DNA of 64,000 nucleotides from Platerodrilus igneus (Eukaryota > Arthropoda > Insecta > Coleoptera > Lycidae): contig JARFIW010001480.1 in the NCBI GenBank assembly GCA_036346225.1, forward strand, positions 9,889,001-9,953,000, in the 5' to 3' direction. Numbering within the stretch: the stretch's first letter is position 1; every line of letters begins with the position of its first letter. Under the pieces are notes generated by a model, which did no database searches, had not been told where the DNA came from, and saw only the letters and a program-made list of their open reading frames with translations. Made by a program: the position numbers and the translations under genes. This document shows, one piece after another, positions 34,775 through 46,014 of this stretch.

Positions 34775-36227
34775 ATTTGAAACTAAATGGCCCAGAAACT
34801 CTGTTTCCTTTTTATCAAAAAATTATTTTCTTAATTTAAGGGTAAGGTTGCAGTCGATAAACCGCTTAAATATTTTCTCCAAATGCAATAAATGCTCTTC
34901 AGGCAAGTGTGAAAACACCAAAATGTCATCGATATAAGTTAGTACAAAATTTTCAAACTTGGGGCCCAATACTTTATTGAGGCACCTAATAAAACTTGCG
35001 ACAGATGTTGCCAAACCAAATGGGAGTACGTTAAAACAATACGAGTTATTTTCATATAGAAACCCGGTATATTTCCGGTGTTCGTTTTTAATTGGCACCT
35101 GCCAATATGAGGCCGTCATGTCCAAAGTACTCAGTACTTGTCCATGTTTGAATTTAATTAGTAACTCCTCTGAAGAAGGAGGTATTACGTTATCTTTTTC
35201 CAGCTTCATATTTAAAAACTGGGCATCTAAACAAACCCGAGCCGTCTTATCTTTCTTTATCACCGTAACAAGGGGTGAAACATACTCAGTACGGCATTCA
35301 GAAATAATTCCACACTCCACTATATTTTTAATTTGACTTTTAACCTCGTCCCCATAGGCAAATGGTACGGGATATGACCGTTTGAAAAATGGGTCCTTGT
35401 TTTTCATTATTATTTGGTATTCATAGATTCCCGTTCGACCTGGGGTATCTGAAAACACTCTCCCATAAGAGCTTAATAACTTTTGTAAGCCCCCCTTTTG
35501 TACTTTATTAAATGTTTTAGCTCTTAAAGCCGCTGCCCTAAAATCTTCTTCCGAATAAGCATGTCTAACATAATCGTTGCCAGTCCTTATTAAATTTATC
35601 GAAATTGAAGGGTCAACCAATTTAGTTTCACGAAATTTCAGTTTTAAATTTAAAACAGGAAGATTAATCATCTTATCTTGATAATTAATCTCTGCCTTGT
35701 TCATGGCCAGCCAATCGCTGCCAAAAATTGACTTTTGATTCAATTTCGGTATAACCATGCAAGGTACATCAACCAGAGCTCGTCTTAACTTAACAGGCAA
35801 AAGTATTTGCTCAGTTATTCTATTAGATTTCTTTCCTATTGCGCCAGAAACTAACAAGTTAGCCACAGGAAAAATTGGTAATTTTTGTTCGCCTTTTAAA
35901 GTGTTAAAATACAATTCTGATACCGCCGAAGTTTGGCTCCCCGTGTCTAATAAAATTTCAATTTTTTCACCGTAAACCTCAGCTTCAATAAGCGGAGATC
36001 CGCTCCGTGGGGTGGGAATATCATCCTCATCGCGTAGCAACTCATCAGGTCCTAACGTGCAGGTAGTGAGTAACCTAACTTCCTTTCTATCCTTTATTTC
36101 ATCACCGACCCCTGCTCTCTCACTTTCGTTCCTACCCGCGGCACGCCAATTTTCATTCGAATAAGCCTGCCGAGACTCTCCGGACTCTCTTTGAAAACTA
36201 CTATTGTTTCGATAGTTTTGTGATGGT
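34775..36227 (-). pseudogene. gypsy pol: aspartic protease + reverse transcriptase (truncated)
   Basis: Longest open part is 36040-34823 (405 aa); the frame is open further upstream without a Met. The protease motif LLDTGSQTSAVS is near the N-terminus. RT motifs are SPLVTVIKKD, LDMTASYWQVPI, LPFGLATSVASF and YIDDILVFS. A TAA follows TLKLRK at 34825-34823, after which the same element still reads FFDKKETEFLGHLVS before similarity is lost near 34775. Usual gypsy pol continues with RNase H and integrase, both missing here. The catalytic DD of RT and the DTG of protease are intact, so this copy is comparatively young among the LTR elements in the window. Confidence 0.93.
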
Positions 36228-36995
36228 TTAAAGTGAGTCTTTGTTTACTTGACCATGTTCATACCCCTTTTCGCGACCCGAACTATATTTCTTATCCTCG
36301 TCATACGTTAGGTCAATTTTTCTCAAGAAAGATTCTAAAACATCTATATTTTCGATTCCCTGTAATAAAATGCCCCTTTTTACTTCTGAACTAAAATGCT
36401 TAGTTAACCAGGCCACTAACGTTCCTTCACCTACTTTCTCAGACAATAATTCTGCTTCCATTGCTAATTTTAAAATATAATCTGCCCTACTACCCATTTT
36501 ATATTCTCCGTATTTTAATTTATAAAACAATTCACGTTCATGCTCTTTATTCCAATATCTTTGCCTAAACTGTTCTTCAAACTTTTCAAGGCTAGTAAAC
36601 GAACCTTCGCGTGCAGAGGCCCATTCAGCCGCGGATAATTTTAAAGCTTCAATAGCCAGATTCAATTGTGACGATGGCGGTACTCCCGCTTGAATAAACA
36701 ATTTTTTTTAATTTTCGCAAAAACTGTATTGGATGTAAATTCCCGTTAGGACGAAACTGCAATTCAGATCCGCCTAAATCTCTAAATACGCCAATTTATT
36801 TTTTATTTTCCGATGGAATTATAACATCCGACGGTATAACTTGTACGTTAATAGGAGGTTTCAACTCAGAATTTTCACGATTCCGCTAATTGACAGATAC
36901 TATTCTGCATGTGAATCATATTAGTGGTTAATTGTACCATCATTTTCTGCAATTCAGAAACGCCGGTAATACCATTGGATTCATCTATTTCTAAA
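36228..36995 (-). pseudogene. gypsy gag (broken)
   Basis: Open part 36701-36228 (157 aa): helical capsid-like sequence with FTSLEKFEEQFRQRYWNKEHE. Upstream frames give GNLHPIQFLRKLKK and a SELQKMMVQLTTNM coiled segment with stops and a frameshift near 36720. No CCHC zinc knuckle was seen between gag and protease. It sits directly upstream of pol on the same strand. Confidence 0.8.
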
Positions 36996-37510
36996 TTCTA
37001 AATATAAAATTACCCTAAATAAAACACGCTTTATTTTATTTAATTCTCAAGTATACCAAGTCCATCACCACATCAATTCAATACGCACCGCCTTATTTGG
37101 TCGTTTAAAATACTCACAACCACCAGAAAAACTTTAATCATAAGTAGAAAAAGGATGCACATATAATATTTTCCGTTATTTACGTTCATAACCCGACGAA
37201 ATTATGCTCGGAACCACCTCCAACGTACTTACGTGACGTCACCAGTCTATTAATATCTGGCAGCCACACGATTGCAATAACATGTTTTGACTACAAGATT
37301 CCAGGAATGCAGTACAGCGGTCCAAACAAATCTTCAACTACAAACAAGGATTATTATACTTCAAACCTGATTATGATGAGTCGTTCAACTGGGCGACTTT
37401 CATCAAACCAACTATTTTTTCTTTAATTCCAACTTATTTAACCATGTATTTTCGATTTTTGCACTTTCTTTCTTCTACTAAATAATAATTCGCCTCTGTA
37501 CCTGCTCCAT

Positions 37511-37521
37511 GTTGGGCGCCA
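37511..37521 (-). other. Primer binding site-like 11-mer of the gypsy element
   Basis: TGGCGCCCAAC on the minus strand, upstream of gag in element orientation. Identical 11-mers lie at 12106-12116 and 46004-46014. Confidence 0.7.
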
Positions 37522-38554
37522 AAATGGAAAGCGTCGTCTTATGTGTTAAATTTAGCGTAATGTTTTTGCCTACTCTTTCTTGCGGTTACTTCCATAAACA
37601 AAACACATACAAAAAAACTCAATTTATTTAAAACAATAATCTCAGGTAGTAGTGTTTGGGTACATTGAATAATACTTAGTAAGAAAAATGATTGCATTTA
37701 TTAAACAAACTTAATGTTCTCTAGTACGAACTAAGAACCCGAATGCTTCCTTAAACATACTTTCCTTACGCGGCGCATTTTCCCCACTCTAGTCTTTTAC
37801 AACAACACGTGAAAATAATGGCACACAGGTTGCCGCACTACACCACTAAGGTGGAATCAAGCCTCATAACTGAAGAAAACACGGTGTAGCTCTCCGATTC
37901 CATGGTTGTCGATGATGGACCGAAACCATCTACAGTAAACAATGCGCTTTTTGTTTGGCTCTTGCAATTCCTGAACACTACGAACATGATGTGCACGAAA
38001 TTTTAACTGTTTCATAGCTTTCTGAGCACTGCTCTGTAACGAATATTTATTCTATAGCACCATTTTTGCAAGAATCGCTTCAGTATAATTTTATTCTGTG
38101 GTATTTAATTCTCGTATTTGATACTATTATATCTAAGAGAAACAATTCTATAATGAAACAGGAAATCATGTTCGCTTAAATAACTTAAATGCTTTGCACG
38201 GAGATATTTTATATTAATATACATTCAAGGAACGTATTTATATGCGGTCTAGTCGTTTGTGTTGTCTAACTTGCAGGCGGATTATTCCCTTTCATTTGTT
38301 AGAATTAGAATAGCGCGTGCGTGTATAGGTCACGGGGTGATGCGCCACGCAGATAAGGTCCCGTACTGGAACGGAACGAGGTCGGCCATTGCTTTTGTAA
38401 ATGTAGTCGAGTTTGGATCGTATTAAAAGCATGGATCTTCAGGCCTGTGACACCGGCAAGGCACTGGACCGCGCCGCCCCTTGAATTAGTTTGTGTCGGA
38501 ACTTGTTAACGGTAAGATCGCATTAACCAAATAATTTATAAAATATTTTTATTC
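37522..38554. other. Presumed gypsy 5' LTR plus unassigned sequence
   Basis: The first part should be the LTR by its position relative to the PBS. 38280-38480 is less AT-rich, and nothing was identified in it. Confidence 0.4.
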
Positions 38555-38562
38555 CTTTAGCG

Positions 38563-41158
38563 CTGTGGTTCTCAACCGCCGTTCCGCGGAACACTGGTGT
38601 TCCGCGAAGCTGTCCCAGGTGTTCCGCGAAAATTTTGAATATAATATAATAAGAAACAGTAAATTTTTTTATTACTATAAAATAAATACTACATAGTTTT
38701 GTTAATTATTTGAAATTTAGCAAAAATATTCAATATTATTCTAAATTTTCGCGGAACAGTCAATAATATTAACAGTGTAATTATCGAACGACGCAGTTAC
38801 GTCGTTTGGAGTTACTCCGGGGAATACCACTAAATTTCTAGTGTACTCGATAACGCAGGGAGCGCTACGTAGTGTTGATTTCGTGCTGTTTCTCTTTCTT
38901 CGTACGTAAATAACAAAAGCGCAATTTCGATCTGCGGTTCAGCCATAATTTAATATAAATATCTAGTTTTCGTGAGTGTGTTTTTTATTGTATATATATT
39001 TTATATTGTTGGAAATTGGTAAGATGAAATGCAAGTTGTGTAGTTTTAACAGTATTCTTATCTTTTTTAGTTGCTTATTTTAGCATTTATACAAGACTTT
39101 TAAATCTGAAATATGGACAAATTTTTGAAAAGAAAGACTGAAAGTGAGGTTAATGTTGGGGCGAGTACAAGCAGGTCTTCTTCAATTGAAGGAGATATGC
39201 AAGGCAACAAAAATGCCGAAAATAAACGTAAAAGATATCCGAATCAGTTCGGCATTATTCGGAAGAATATCTGAAGTTTGGTTTACATGGAGCGGTAGTC
39301 AAGATGTTCCTATTCCGAGATGTATTGTATGTGGTGAAAATTGGCTAACAGTGCAATGGTCCCAGCTAAGTTACAGCGACACCTTTCAACAAAACATTCT
39401 TGTCTAACTTCGAAAGGTAAAGATTATTTCGAAAGATTGCTGAAAAATCAAGAAGTGCAAGCAACATGCTTTCGAAAGAGCGTTACAATTTCGGATAAAG
39501 CGCAAATCGCTTCTTATAAAGTGGCAGAACTAATTGCATTGAAGCAAAAGCCGCATAATATCGCAGAATCGCTAATTTTGCCCGCATGTTTAGAAATTGT
39601 TAAGATTATGTTTGGCAATGAAGCGCAGCGAGACGTCCTAAAATTCCGTTTCGGACGATACGATAAAAGAAGAATTATAGATATGTCAGGTTTTATAGAG
39701 AACGCAGTGACGGCGAAATTAATTACAAAAATTTTGCGCTGCAAATTGACGAATCCACTGACATAAGTGGCAAAGCCCAATTAATCGGATTTATTCGCTT
39801 TGTTGACGACACTGAAATAATAAATCAGTTTTTATTCTGCAAGGAACTTATTGGTCACGCAACTGGAGAAGACATATTTAATTCAGTATCATCTTATTTG
39901 GAAGAATGGAAATTATCCTGGGAAAATTGCGCAGGAATCTGTACTGATGGAGCTCCAGCCATGCGTGGCAGTATTAAGGGATTTTGTAGTCGAGTTAAAG
40001 CAATAAATTCAAATATAGTCTTTACTCACTGCTTTCTGCACAGGAATCTTTGATTTCGAAGAGTCTACCAGCAAACTTAAAGTCTGTTTTGGAACAAGTC
40101 GTACATATGGTGAATTATATTAAATCGAGACCATTAAAACCCGTATGTTCAAACAACTTTGTAACACCATGGAATCCAAATATGAATGTTTGCTTTTGCA
40201 CTCTGAAGTGAGGTGGCTCTCAAGAGGAAAAGTGCTAACCCGAGTTCATGAGTTGAAACAGGAATTGCTAGTTTTTTAGACAAGAGGGTAATGATGTATA
40301 CGTAAAATATTTGGAAAATGATGCATGGTGTACTAAGCTAGCATATTTAGCCGATATCTTCAGCTACTTAAATTCAGTCAATACATCTCTTCAAGGAAAA
40401 ATGAAAATATTCTGACATCCACAGACAAATTGCTAGCTTTCCAGAAAAAGCTTTTGCTTTGGAAAAATCGTATTGCTCAAAATCGCAAATTTGATATGTT
40501 TCCGTTATTAGCAACAGAAAATATTGTTAACATTAACGAAATGATTTCAAATGTGGCAGAGCATTTGTCAATATTGCAAGACAAAATAACTCATTACTTT
40601 CCATCTCTTAATATTGAAGACTTTGATTGGGCGCGAAATCCATTTGGTGAATTTGATATAATGAACCAAGATTTTTCTATTCAGGAAGCAGATGAGTTTA
40701 TTAATATATCAACGGATCGAACGTTACAACTAAAATTCAAAGAAGAAGGAGTGGAAAGGTTTTGGATTTCCATCGAGAATGAACATCCATTTATTGCAAA
40801 ACGAGCGTTGAATATCTTGTTGCTCTTTTCGACGTCCTATCTGTGCGAACTTGGATTTTCAACTCTAACAAATATTAAAAGCAAAAAGAGAAAGACTTAC
40901 CAATTTAGAAGAAGAAATGAGAGTAGCGCTCTCTTACATAAGACCCAACCTTGAGGAAATTTGTAAAGGTCGTCAAGCGCAAATTTCTCATTAAAATAAG
41001 TTACCATGTAATATATATCTTTATTTCAATTAAATATTAATCTTCCAATTATTTTGTGTGATTTACATTAGATTTACAAATTTTATGATAATGGTGTTCC
41101 GCCAAAATCGAGACCACTTAAAAGTGTTCCGTGATCCCAAAAAGGTTGAGAGCCACTG
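38563..41158 (+). mobile_element. hAT-superfamily DNA transposon with TIRs and 8-bp TSD
   Basis: 2,596 bp between perfect 8-bp duplications CTTTAGCG (38555-38562 and 41159-41166). The left end is CTGTGGTTCTCAACC and the right end reads CAGTGGCTCTCAACC on the minus strand, the CAGxGGTTCTCAACC type seen in Charlie/SPIN-like hAT elements. Both ends also carry repeated GTGTTCCGCG-like blocks. One degenerate transposase gene lies inside in plus orientation. The exact TSD argues for a fairly recent or well-preserved insertion, although the gene is dead. Confidence 0.95.
39113..40994 (+). pseudogene. hAT transposase, ZBED5-like (BED zinc finger, broken)
   Basis: Start MDKFLKRKTESE at 39113 and final stop at 40992-40994 after a QISH end. 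A BED-type zinc finger (PIPRCIVCGE ... LQRHLSTKH) is frameshifted twice. The RNase H-like catalytic region includes QIDESTDISGKAQLIGF (about 39735-39785) and CTDGAPAMRGSIKGF (about 39940-39990), followed by THCFLHR. The C-terminal part (40430-40954) carries the dimerisation region with LCELGFSTLTNIKSKKR. Several frameshifts and stops lie between about 40050 and 40430. The family usually has about 600 residues, which fits the span. The closest family by memory is ZBED5-like hAT proteins. Confidence 0.9.
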
Positions 41159-41166
41159 CTTTAGCG

Positions 41167-42150
41167 CATGATGGAACAATACATTAAAGTGATGTAATAA
41201 CATAACGATATAGTAGGACGGTGATAGATTTGAATAAAAAGATTGGAAAACTACTCGTTTATCAGGGCAACTACAGCTGTTGTTTAATATTCTGTTACAA
41301 CTATTTGATAAGCAGAGTTCAAAGGACGTGCGTCGCAGTTTGATATCTAGGGATGGCGACCTCATCATATACAGGTATCAAATCTTTTTTTATGTTTGTG
41401 AGACCTCGAGTATGCTCACATAAGTAGTATTTAAGGATTGTTTGGTTAAATTAAATTTTGTGCATAAAGAACAGCGTAGGAGAATATTGTCACGAAATGC
41501 TATTGTAATAATTTTGTAAGATTTGCAGAAATTCATTTGTTAAAAAGATGAGACTTCAAAGTCCATTTCTTGTTTTCTAGAAAATTGTTAGCAGATGTTA
41601 AATTTTTATAAGCTCAGAATACCTGAATTAATTGAAAAGTTGTTTGTCTAAGTTAACTGCACGTGAATCATATTTTTTTTAAGAAATAATTTATGAGAAA
41701 CATATGTGAGCCAATAATCAGATCTGGGTATTTGGTGTCAAAGCTTGTTATAAAATATTATTAACTTAAGGTCTTGTTATGTCAAGGCAGATGTATAGAG
41801 AAACCAATTTTATTAGTTCATTTTTGTAAACATATTTAAAAAAAATCAAGAAAGAGAAACTATATTAAATTTCATTTTTGGACTCAAGTTTTTTATTCCA
41901 TACATAATTAATTTTTACTAAAAGTTTTTTAAAAAAAAATCTTTGAATAATGAAAATATACGAATGCTGAAGTAATTTAAAAAGCACAGATATGCTACAA
42001 CTGATTTGTACTAAGTATTCATTTTTGATTTAAATATCCTTGGTGTGGTAATCTTAATATTATCCACCTGTAATTATTAGTCTGTTTTTTATTGGAAAGC
42101 ACAAACTGTGTCTTTCTAATAGAGAATTTGTTGTGTATTTTTTCTTTCAG
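41167..42150. other. Unassigned AT-rich interval
   Basis: No gene or repeat recognised. Confidence 0.45.
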
Positions 42151-42172
42151 GATCATCGAGATCGGAGAGGTC
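42151..42172 (+). other. Possible 22-nt microexon
   Basis: Preceded by a strong acceptor-like TTTTTTCTTTCAG and followed by a consensus donor GTAAGTAT. The 22 bases are GC-richer than the surroundings. One frame gives IIEIGEV. No partner exon is established, so this is a splice-signal observation only. Confidence 0.25.
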
Positions 42173-42699
42173 GTAAGTATGTTCCAGAGGTTTCCAGATA
42201 CATTAGTTCAGTAAGTTGTAAGTTTTTTATTGTGTTTACATCCCGTGAGTTTCTGTATCTTCTCATAGGAGTAATGAATCTTTAGTGTTATCGTTCATAC
42301 AGATACAGTGGCGCTCAACCCATTTTCTTTTTGTTAATTTATTGCAGAGTTTAGACCATCCCCACACCCTTTCTCATTGCTCACCCTTGGGGTAATTCCC
42401 AGACTTAGCCGCGAATAATTAAAGCTTCACTTTAACCAGCGAGTGGAGGCCAAAAAAAAAAGGTAAAAAAAAAGAAAAATTGTTTTAACTCAATGAAATT
42501 TGTGAGTGAATTGATAGTCTTCTAAGGCTTTTTGAAGCCTACTGCTGCATAACATTTCTAACCTCAGCCAGGTAGCGTCAGTTAAAATGACTGGTCTCCC
42601 TGATCGCTTTTTGTCTACAACTGTGTTACCTGTCGAAAATCAGCCGTAAACATTTCCAATTTTAGTTTTAATTTGTAAGTGATTTCGCGCCAATAATTT

Positions 42700-43064
42700 T
42701 AAAAGACTTGTGCGCGTATTTCCGTCACTTCAGACAGTGCGTTTGCGCAAAGGATTACGCAGACGCGGAGTACGAAAGAAATGGTGGTGATGTCCAACAC
42801 GTCGAGGACTAGTTAGCGAGACTTCGACGAGTGTAGTTATCTTTGTGCCGTTCTTGTCTTCTTTTTCAGATTTGTAGGTTTCCCTCCAATTTCTACCTGA
42901 TATCGTTCATCCTTACCTGTATTCCTGTGTTCCGCTACAGAAGAAGAAGACAAATTTGAGTTTGGATTCGACAAGGGGGCCCAACGGATTACCCACACCC
43001 GGAATGCTCCCCGACGCCAGCTGCCGTTATAATAGCGTAATGCTGTAAGGAGTCCTACAATTAC
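42700..43064 (+). other. Possible host 5' exon or element leader, GC-richer island
   Basis: The stretch is relatively CpG-rich and ends at a GTGAGT donor-like site (43065-43070). An acceptor-like TTCCGCTACAG lies at about 42931-42941. No frame is convincingly coding. Confidence 0.2.
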
Positions 43065-43177
43065 GTGAGTACCTTTCTCGTTTTTTTTTGCATGTGATGT
43101 AATTTAAAACAACGTAATACCTTATTTGAGCGTCATTTTGAAAATATTCATTTGTGTTACCAACTGACGTAGTGGCT

Positions 43178-43372
43178 CTAGTATATTACCGCCGGGAGTA
43201 TAATAACTGATCCGGTTTCACAGAAACGCCGGATTAATCTGAATAAGGTCGATTTGTTAGGCACACTGACATCCGGATATGTCACACGAAATTGATCAAT
43301 AACAAATTCATATGAATGATTGGTAAAATACTGTTCAAGAAGGAACACTCGTTGCTGTTGAGAAAACGACAT
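43178..43372 (-). pseudogene. Tc1/mariner-like transposase N-terminal helix-turn-helix fragment
   Basis: From a natural-looking start MSFSQQQRVFLLEQYF (43372), the frame gives a helix-turn-helix segment with VPNKSTLFRLIRRFCETGSV. This is characteristic of the N-terminal DNA-binding region (DUF4817-like) of mariner-type transposases. Similarity stops after CETGSV at about 43200, where a linker and catalytic domain are expected. No TIR or TA flanks were found. It is a truncated fragment on the minus strand. Confidence 0.6.
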
Positions 43373-43429
43373 GTTTACCTTATCGTAATCTAGACAATAC
43401 TGCAGACCTGTTGTAACCTGTACACACAA

Positions 43430-44824
43430 TAATGGGCTTTATATCTGTTGTTTATATTACCAGTGGTGCTGCTTTGCGGTAGCCACTAGAAATAATCTAA
43501 AAACCTACTATTTACAGACTCGTTTATTTGGATGTGCACGAGTTAATGAACGCACTGTATTATAATATACATGTCGCTTGCATGTGCATATGAGTGTATG
43601 GGTATTTCTTAAGTTATTTTATTTAATCAGAGGTTATGAAGCAAAGTATATCTGAGAAAAGTGATTTTCCTTTAGATGTGTTCACTCGAGAATATCGGTG
43701 TAAGGTCGTGATCTCAAAGTATAATTCGCTCCAAACTGCGTACGGATTTTGTAGTGCTGTCCAAAAGTGTGCTGCAGCAATAGCACCCCATCGTTAACAG
43801 ATGTTTTTTGTTCTAATTCTTACTGCAATTAAATGGAGTTAATTCTTTAGATTAAGACATTTCTTGCCTTAAACATGCTTGTTAAATAGAACTCTTCTAA
43901 CGAGGAGTTTTTGTCCTGTTGTGTTAAAGTAGATAAAGTGGCAATTAAGTGATTTAAAACTAACAAGTTGTTTTCTTTTTTGGAAGGTTTTCCATTAAAA
44001 GTTTGCCCTTAAAAGATTTTTACAAAGCTGTTATCTCGCAAACTTTGTTAGCTGTTGCAAACCACAAATCAATGCTTTCATTGTATAAGAAGGACGCCTT
44101 CTTATTTTGCATTTTTAGGGAATGGGGCATATAATCTAAAATGATTGATTAACGTCATATACTCAGTAGATTCTGTTATTAATTGATTTTGTAGCGTTTC
44201 GTTTGAAGTACAGAAAGGCTCAATGTGACCTGTAGAATATTGAGGAGTTTTTTTCTTCTCTCCGGAAATGCTGGAATGAAATGTGCCCATTCTCTGAGAT
44301 TTCATTTTAGTTGCATTTTATGGTATTACACCTTAATTTTCTGCCTCCCGTGTTATACTGTAGTACATTTTTTCAGTTTGAGACTTTTCTGTAATAAAAT
44401 ATAGCTCAGAGTAAATTGAAATGTGAAACGGTTTTAGTGAAGAGAAATCCTCATGAAGATATATATGGGTGAGCTGACAGTGGTAACATCCGACATAAAA
44501 TTAATTTGAACGCCACTGTTTTTTACACAAAGTAAAATGGGATAGATAATCTTGGAGGAGGGCACAGAATCCCATAGGAATCAACAAACAAAGCTGCACC
44601 ACCAAATCACACTTACAAAATATGACTTACGTAAAATTAATGCGGACACAAGCTGATAGTCTTTGGATTAGCACTTGAAATTAAGCAGTTTCGGGTTACT
44701 AGAATATACTACGGTGGGACAAAAGTTTGCGATTGGTAAAAGTACGCACTGCTGTTATTTCCCGAACGCATTCTATGTAGATCAGCATTTAGCTAGTTTT
44801 CGTTAGTCTTTTGTTATACGGTAA
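43430..44824. other. Unassigned interval
   Basis: No gene recognised. 43985-44090 resembles 30716-30810 (diverged dispersed repeat). Confidence 0.4.
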
Positions 44825-45413
44825 TGTGTAAACAACGCGAGTTATGTTTCCCCCAATCTATGTATTTATAACAAAATAGGAATTATTAGAAATTGTTAAA
44901 GAAATTATTAAGTCAAGTGCAACAATGTAATTCAAGGGTAATTAATGGTAGGTTATTAACAGTTGTGAGAACAGATGCAATACATTGTATTCTAGACGAT
45001 AGTGATACTGTAGGTGGCAGATCACAAACGGTTAAGAACCGTAATAACCTAGAAACTAAGATTGTTACATTGTATAATGAATAGAATTAAGAAATAAGCA
45101 GGCATGAGCTCTGCAAGTTTCCACAGACATGTGAGGGGCAGAGACAACATAAATACCCCGGGAGCCCCAAGACCATCAGTCAGTCTGAGTATTTCAGCTT
45201 TAACATTGTTGTTTACCTAGGTTACTCGCCCTTATATTAGTTCAATTATTAATTATTTTTCGACTTAGAGTATTTACAACAGTTTGCCCAAATTACATAA
45301 TTAATGTCTGTTTAAACTAATAAAAATTTGTTACAAGTTGTGAAAATAGTTTTCAAAAACACAGCTCCCAAGGCCCGAAACGTAATTCGCGTCGCCTCGC
45401 GTTCTTAAAATAA
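44825..45413 (+). mobile_element. BEL/Pao-type LTR, related to the 5' LTR at 61264
   Basis: Homologous over its length to 61264-61911: CGCGAGTTAT and CCCCC near the start, GACGATAGTGA, AATTAAGAA-AAGCAG, GAGCTCTGCAAGTTxCCACAG, a CGGGAGCCCCAAGA block, and AAGGCCCGAA near the end. No gag follows, so it is a solo LTR or a truncated copy. A core promoter is listed separately; AATAAA is at about 45319. TSD not resolved. Confidence 0.82.
45149..45181 (+). promoter_or_regulatory. LTR core promoter: TATA-like box and TCAGTC initiator
   Basis: CATAAATA (45149-45156) lies 27 bases upstream of TCAGTC (45176-45181), which overlaps a second TCAGTC. TCAGT is the usual arthropod initiator. The related LTR has TATAAAA and TCAGTC at the same relative places. 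Confidence 0.6.
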
Positions 45414-45770
45414 CCTTGAAAATTATGTAAGTTTCATTATGATACTCATTGATCTTATTTTTAAGCTGTTTCAAATACTACGAGCTTTCACTACAATTAT
45501 TAGAAAAATAATTTGTATAACATACATATGTATCCCTAACCTTCAAATTGTCACCGGCATCGACAGTTCAAAGCCACTATAATGTCGCCCGTATTTTAAA
45601 ACATTTTCGGGTCAAAAGTACGCACATTAGAACGGGGCATAAGTGTGCTGGGTACTTATAACCCATTAGGAGTTTGCACGTGTTCGGTGTATCCAAGTTC
45701 AATTTTTTTTGTTACAGAAGCTATAAACGAAAAACCAAATGAAGTAAGATTATATTTGATTTTTTTCAGT

Positions 45771-46003
45771 TGTCCACCCGAAGGTACCACTCGCGCAAGG
45801 AAACGAGTTTTTTTTATCTGGAAATTTTGAATTTTGCCGAACCTTTTCCAAGTACGGTAGAGATCTATAAAGTGTGTGACAACACTTACACACCGGACCT
45901 ATATGTTACCTCTCATCCGAAGGAGGATGTATTTTTGTGAAAAATGCTCGTCTAATATTGGAACCCGGGACCTTAAGCTTGTTACGTTATTCGAGGCAGC
46001 CAC
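45771..46003 (-). mobile_element. tRNA-derived SINE, diverged copy
   Basis: On the minus strand the head has a degenerate A-box region and a B-box-like GGTCCCGGGTTCC. The body matches the 51-kb SINEs (GTGTGAGTGTTGTCACAC-like, GATCTxTA, TTCGGCAAAATTC) and the tail ends GGTACCTTCGGGTGGAC. The 5' end of the SINE abuts the PBS-like 11-mer at 46004. Confidence 0.75.
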
Positions 46004-46014
46004 GTTGGGCGCCA
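46004..46014 (-). other. PBS-like 11-mer next to an LTR-like end
   Basis: TGGCGCCCAAC on the minus strand. The sequence just to its right (TGCTACGT at 46022) matches the end of the LTR at 12124, so an LTR of the same group likely extends right from about 46022. No gag or pol was found on the left, where a SINE is present instead. Confidence 0.55.

Larger units (their letters stand above)
34775..37521 (-). mobile_element. Ty3/gypsy LTR retrotransposon relic (5' half)
   Basis: On the minus strand: a PBS at 37521-37511 just after the presumed 5' LTR end, a leader, gag (about 36995-36228), and pol protease and RT (36227-34775). RNase H, integrase and the 3' LTR are absent. The LTR itself, right of 37521, was not delimited because no second copy is present. 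Confidence 0.85.

Noticed and set aside
42930..43020. Chromoshadow (HP1-like) coding fragment, because one frame reads KFEFGFDKG
   Set aside because: The match is only a few residues long and the following residues do not fit the domain; the other frames are equally open.
42306..44520. A second hAT element with CAGTGGCGCTCAAC and TTTGAACGCCACTG ends
   Set aside because: The ends are only partly inverse, no 8-bp duplication is found, and no hAT transposase lies between them.
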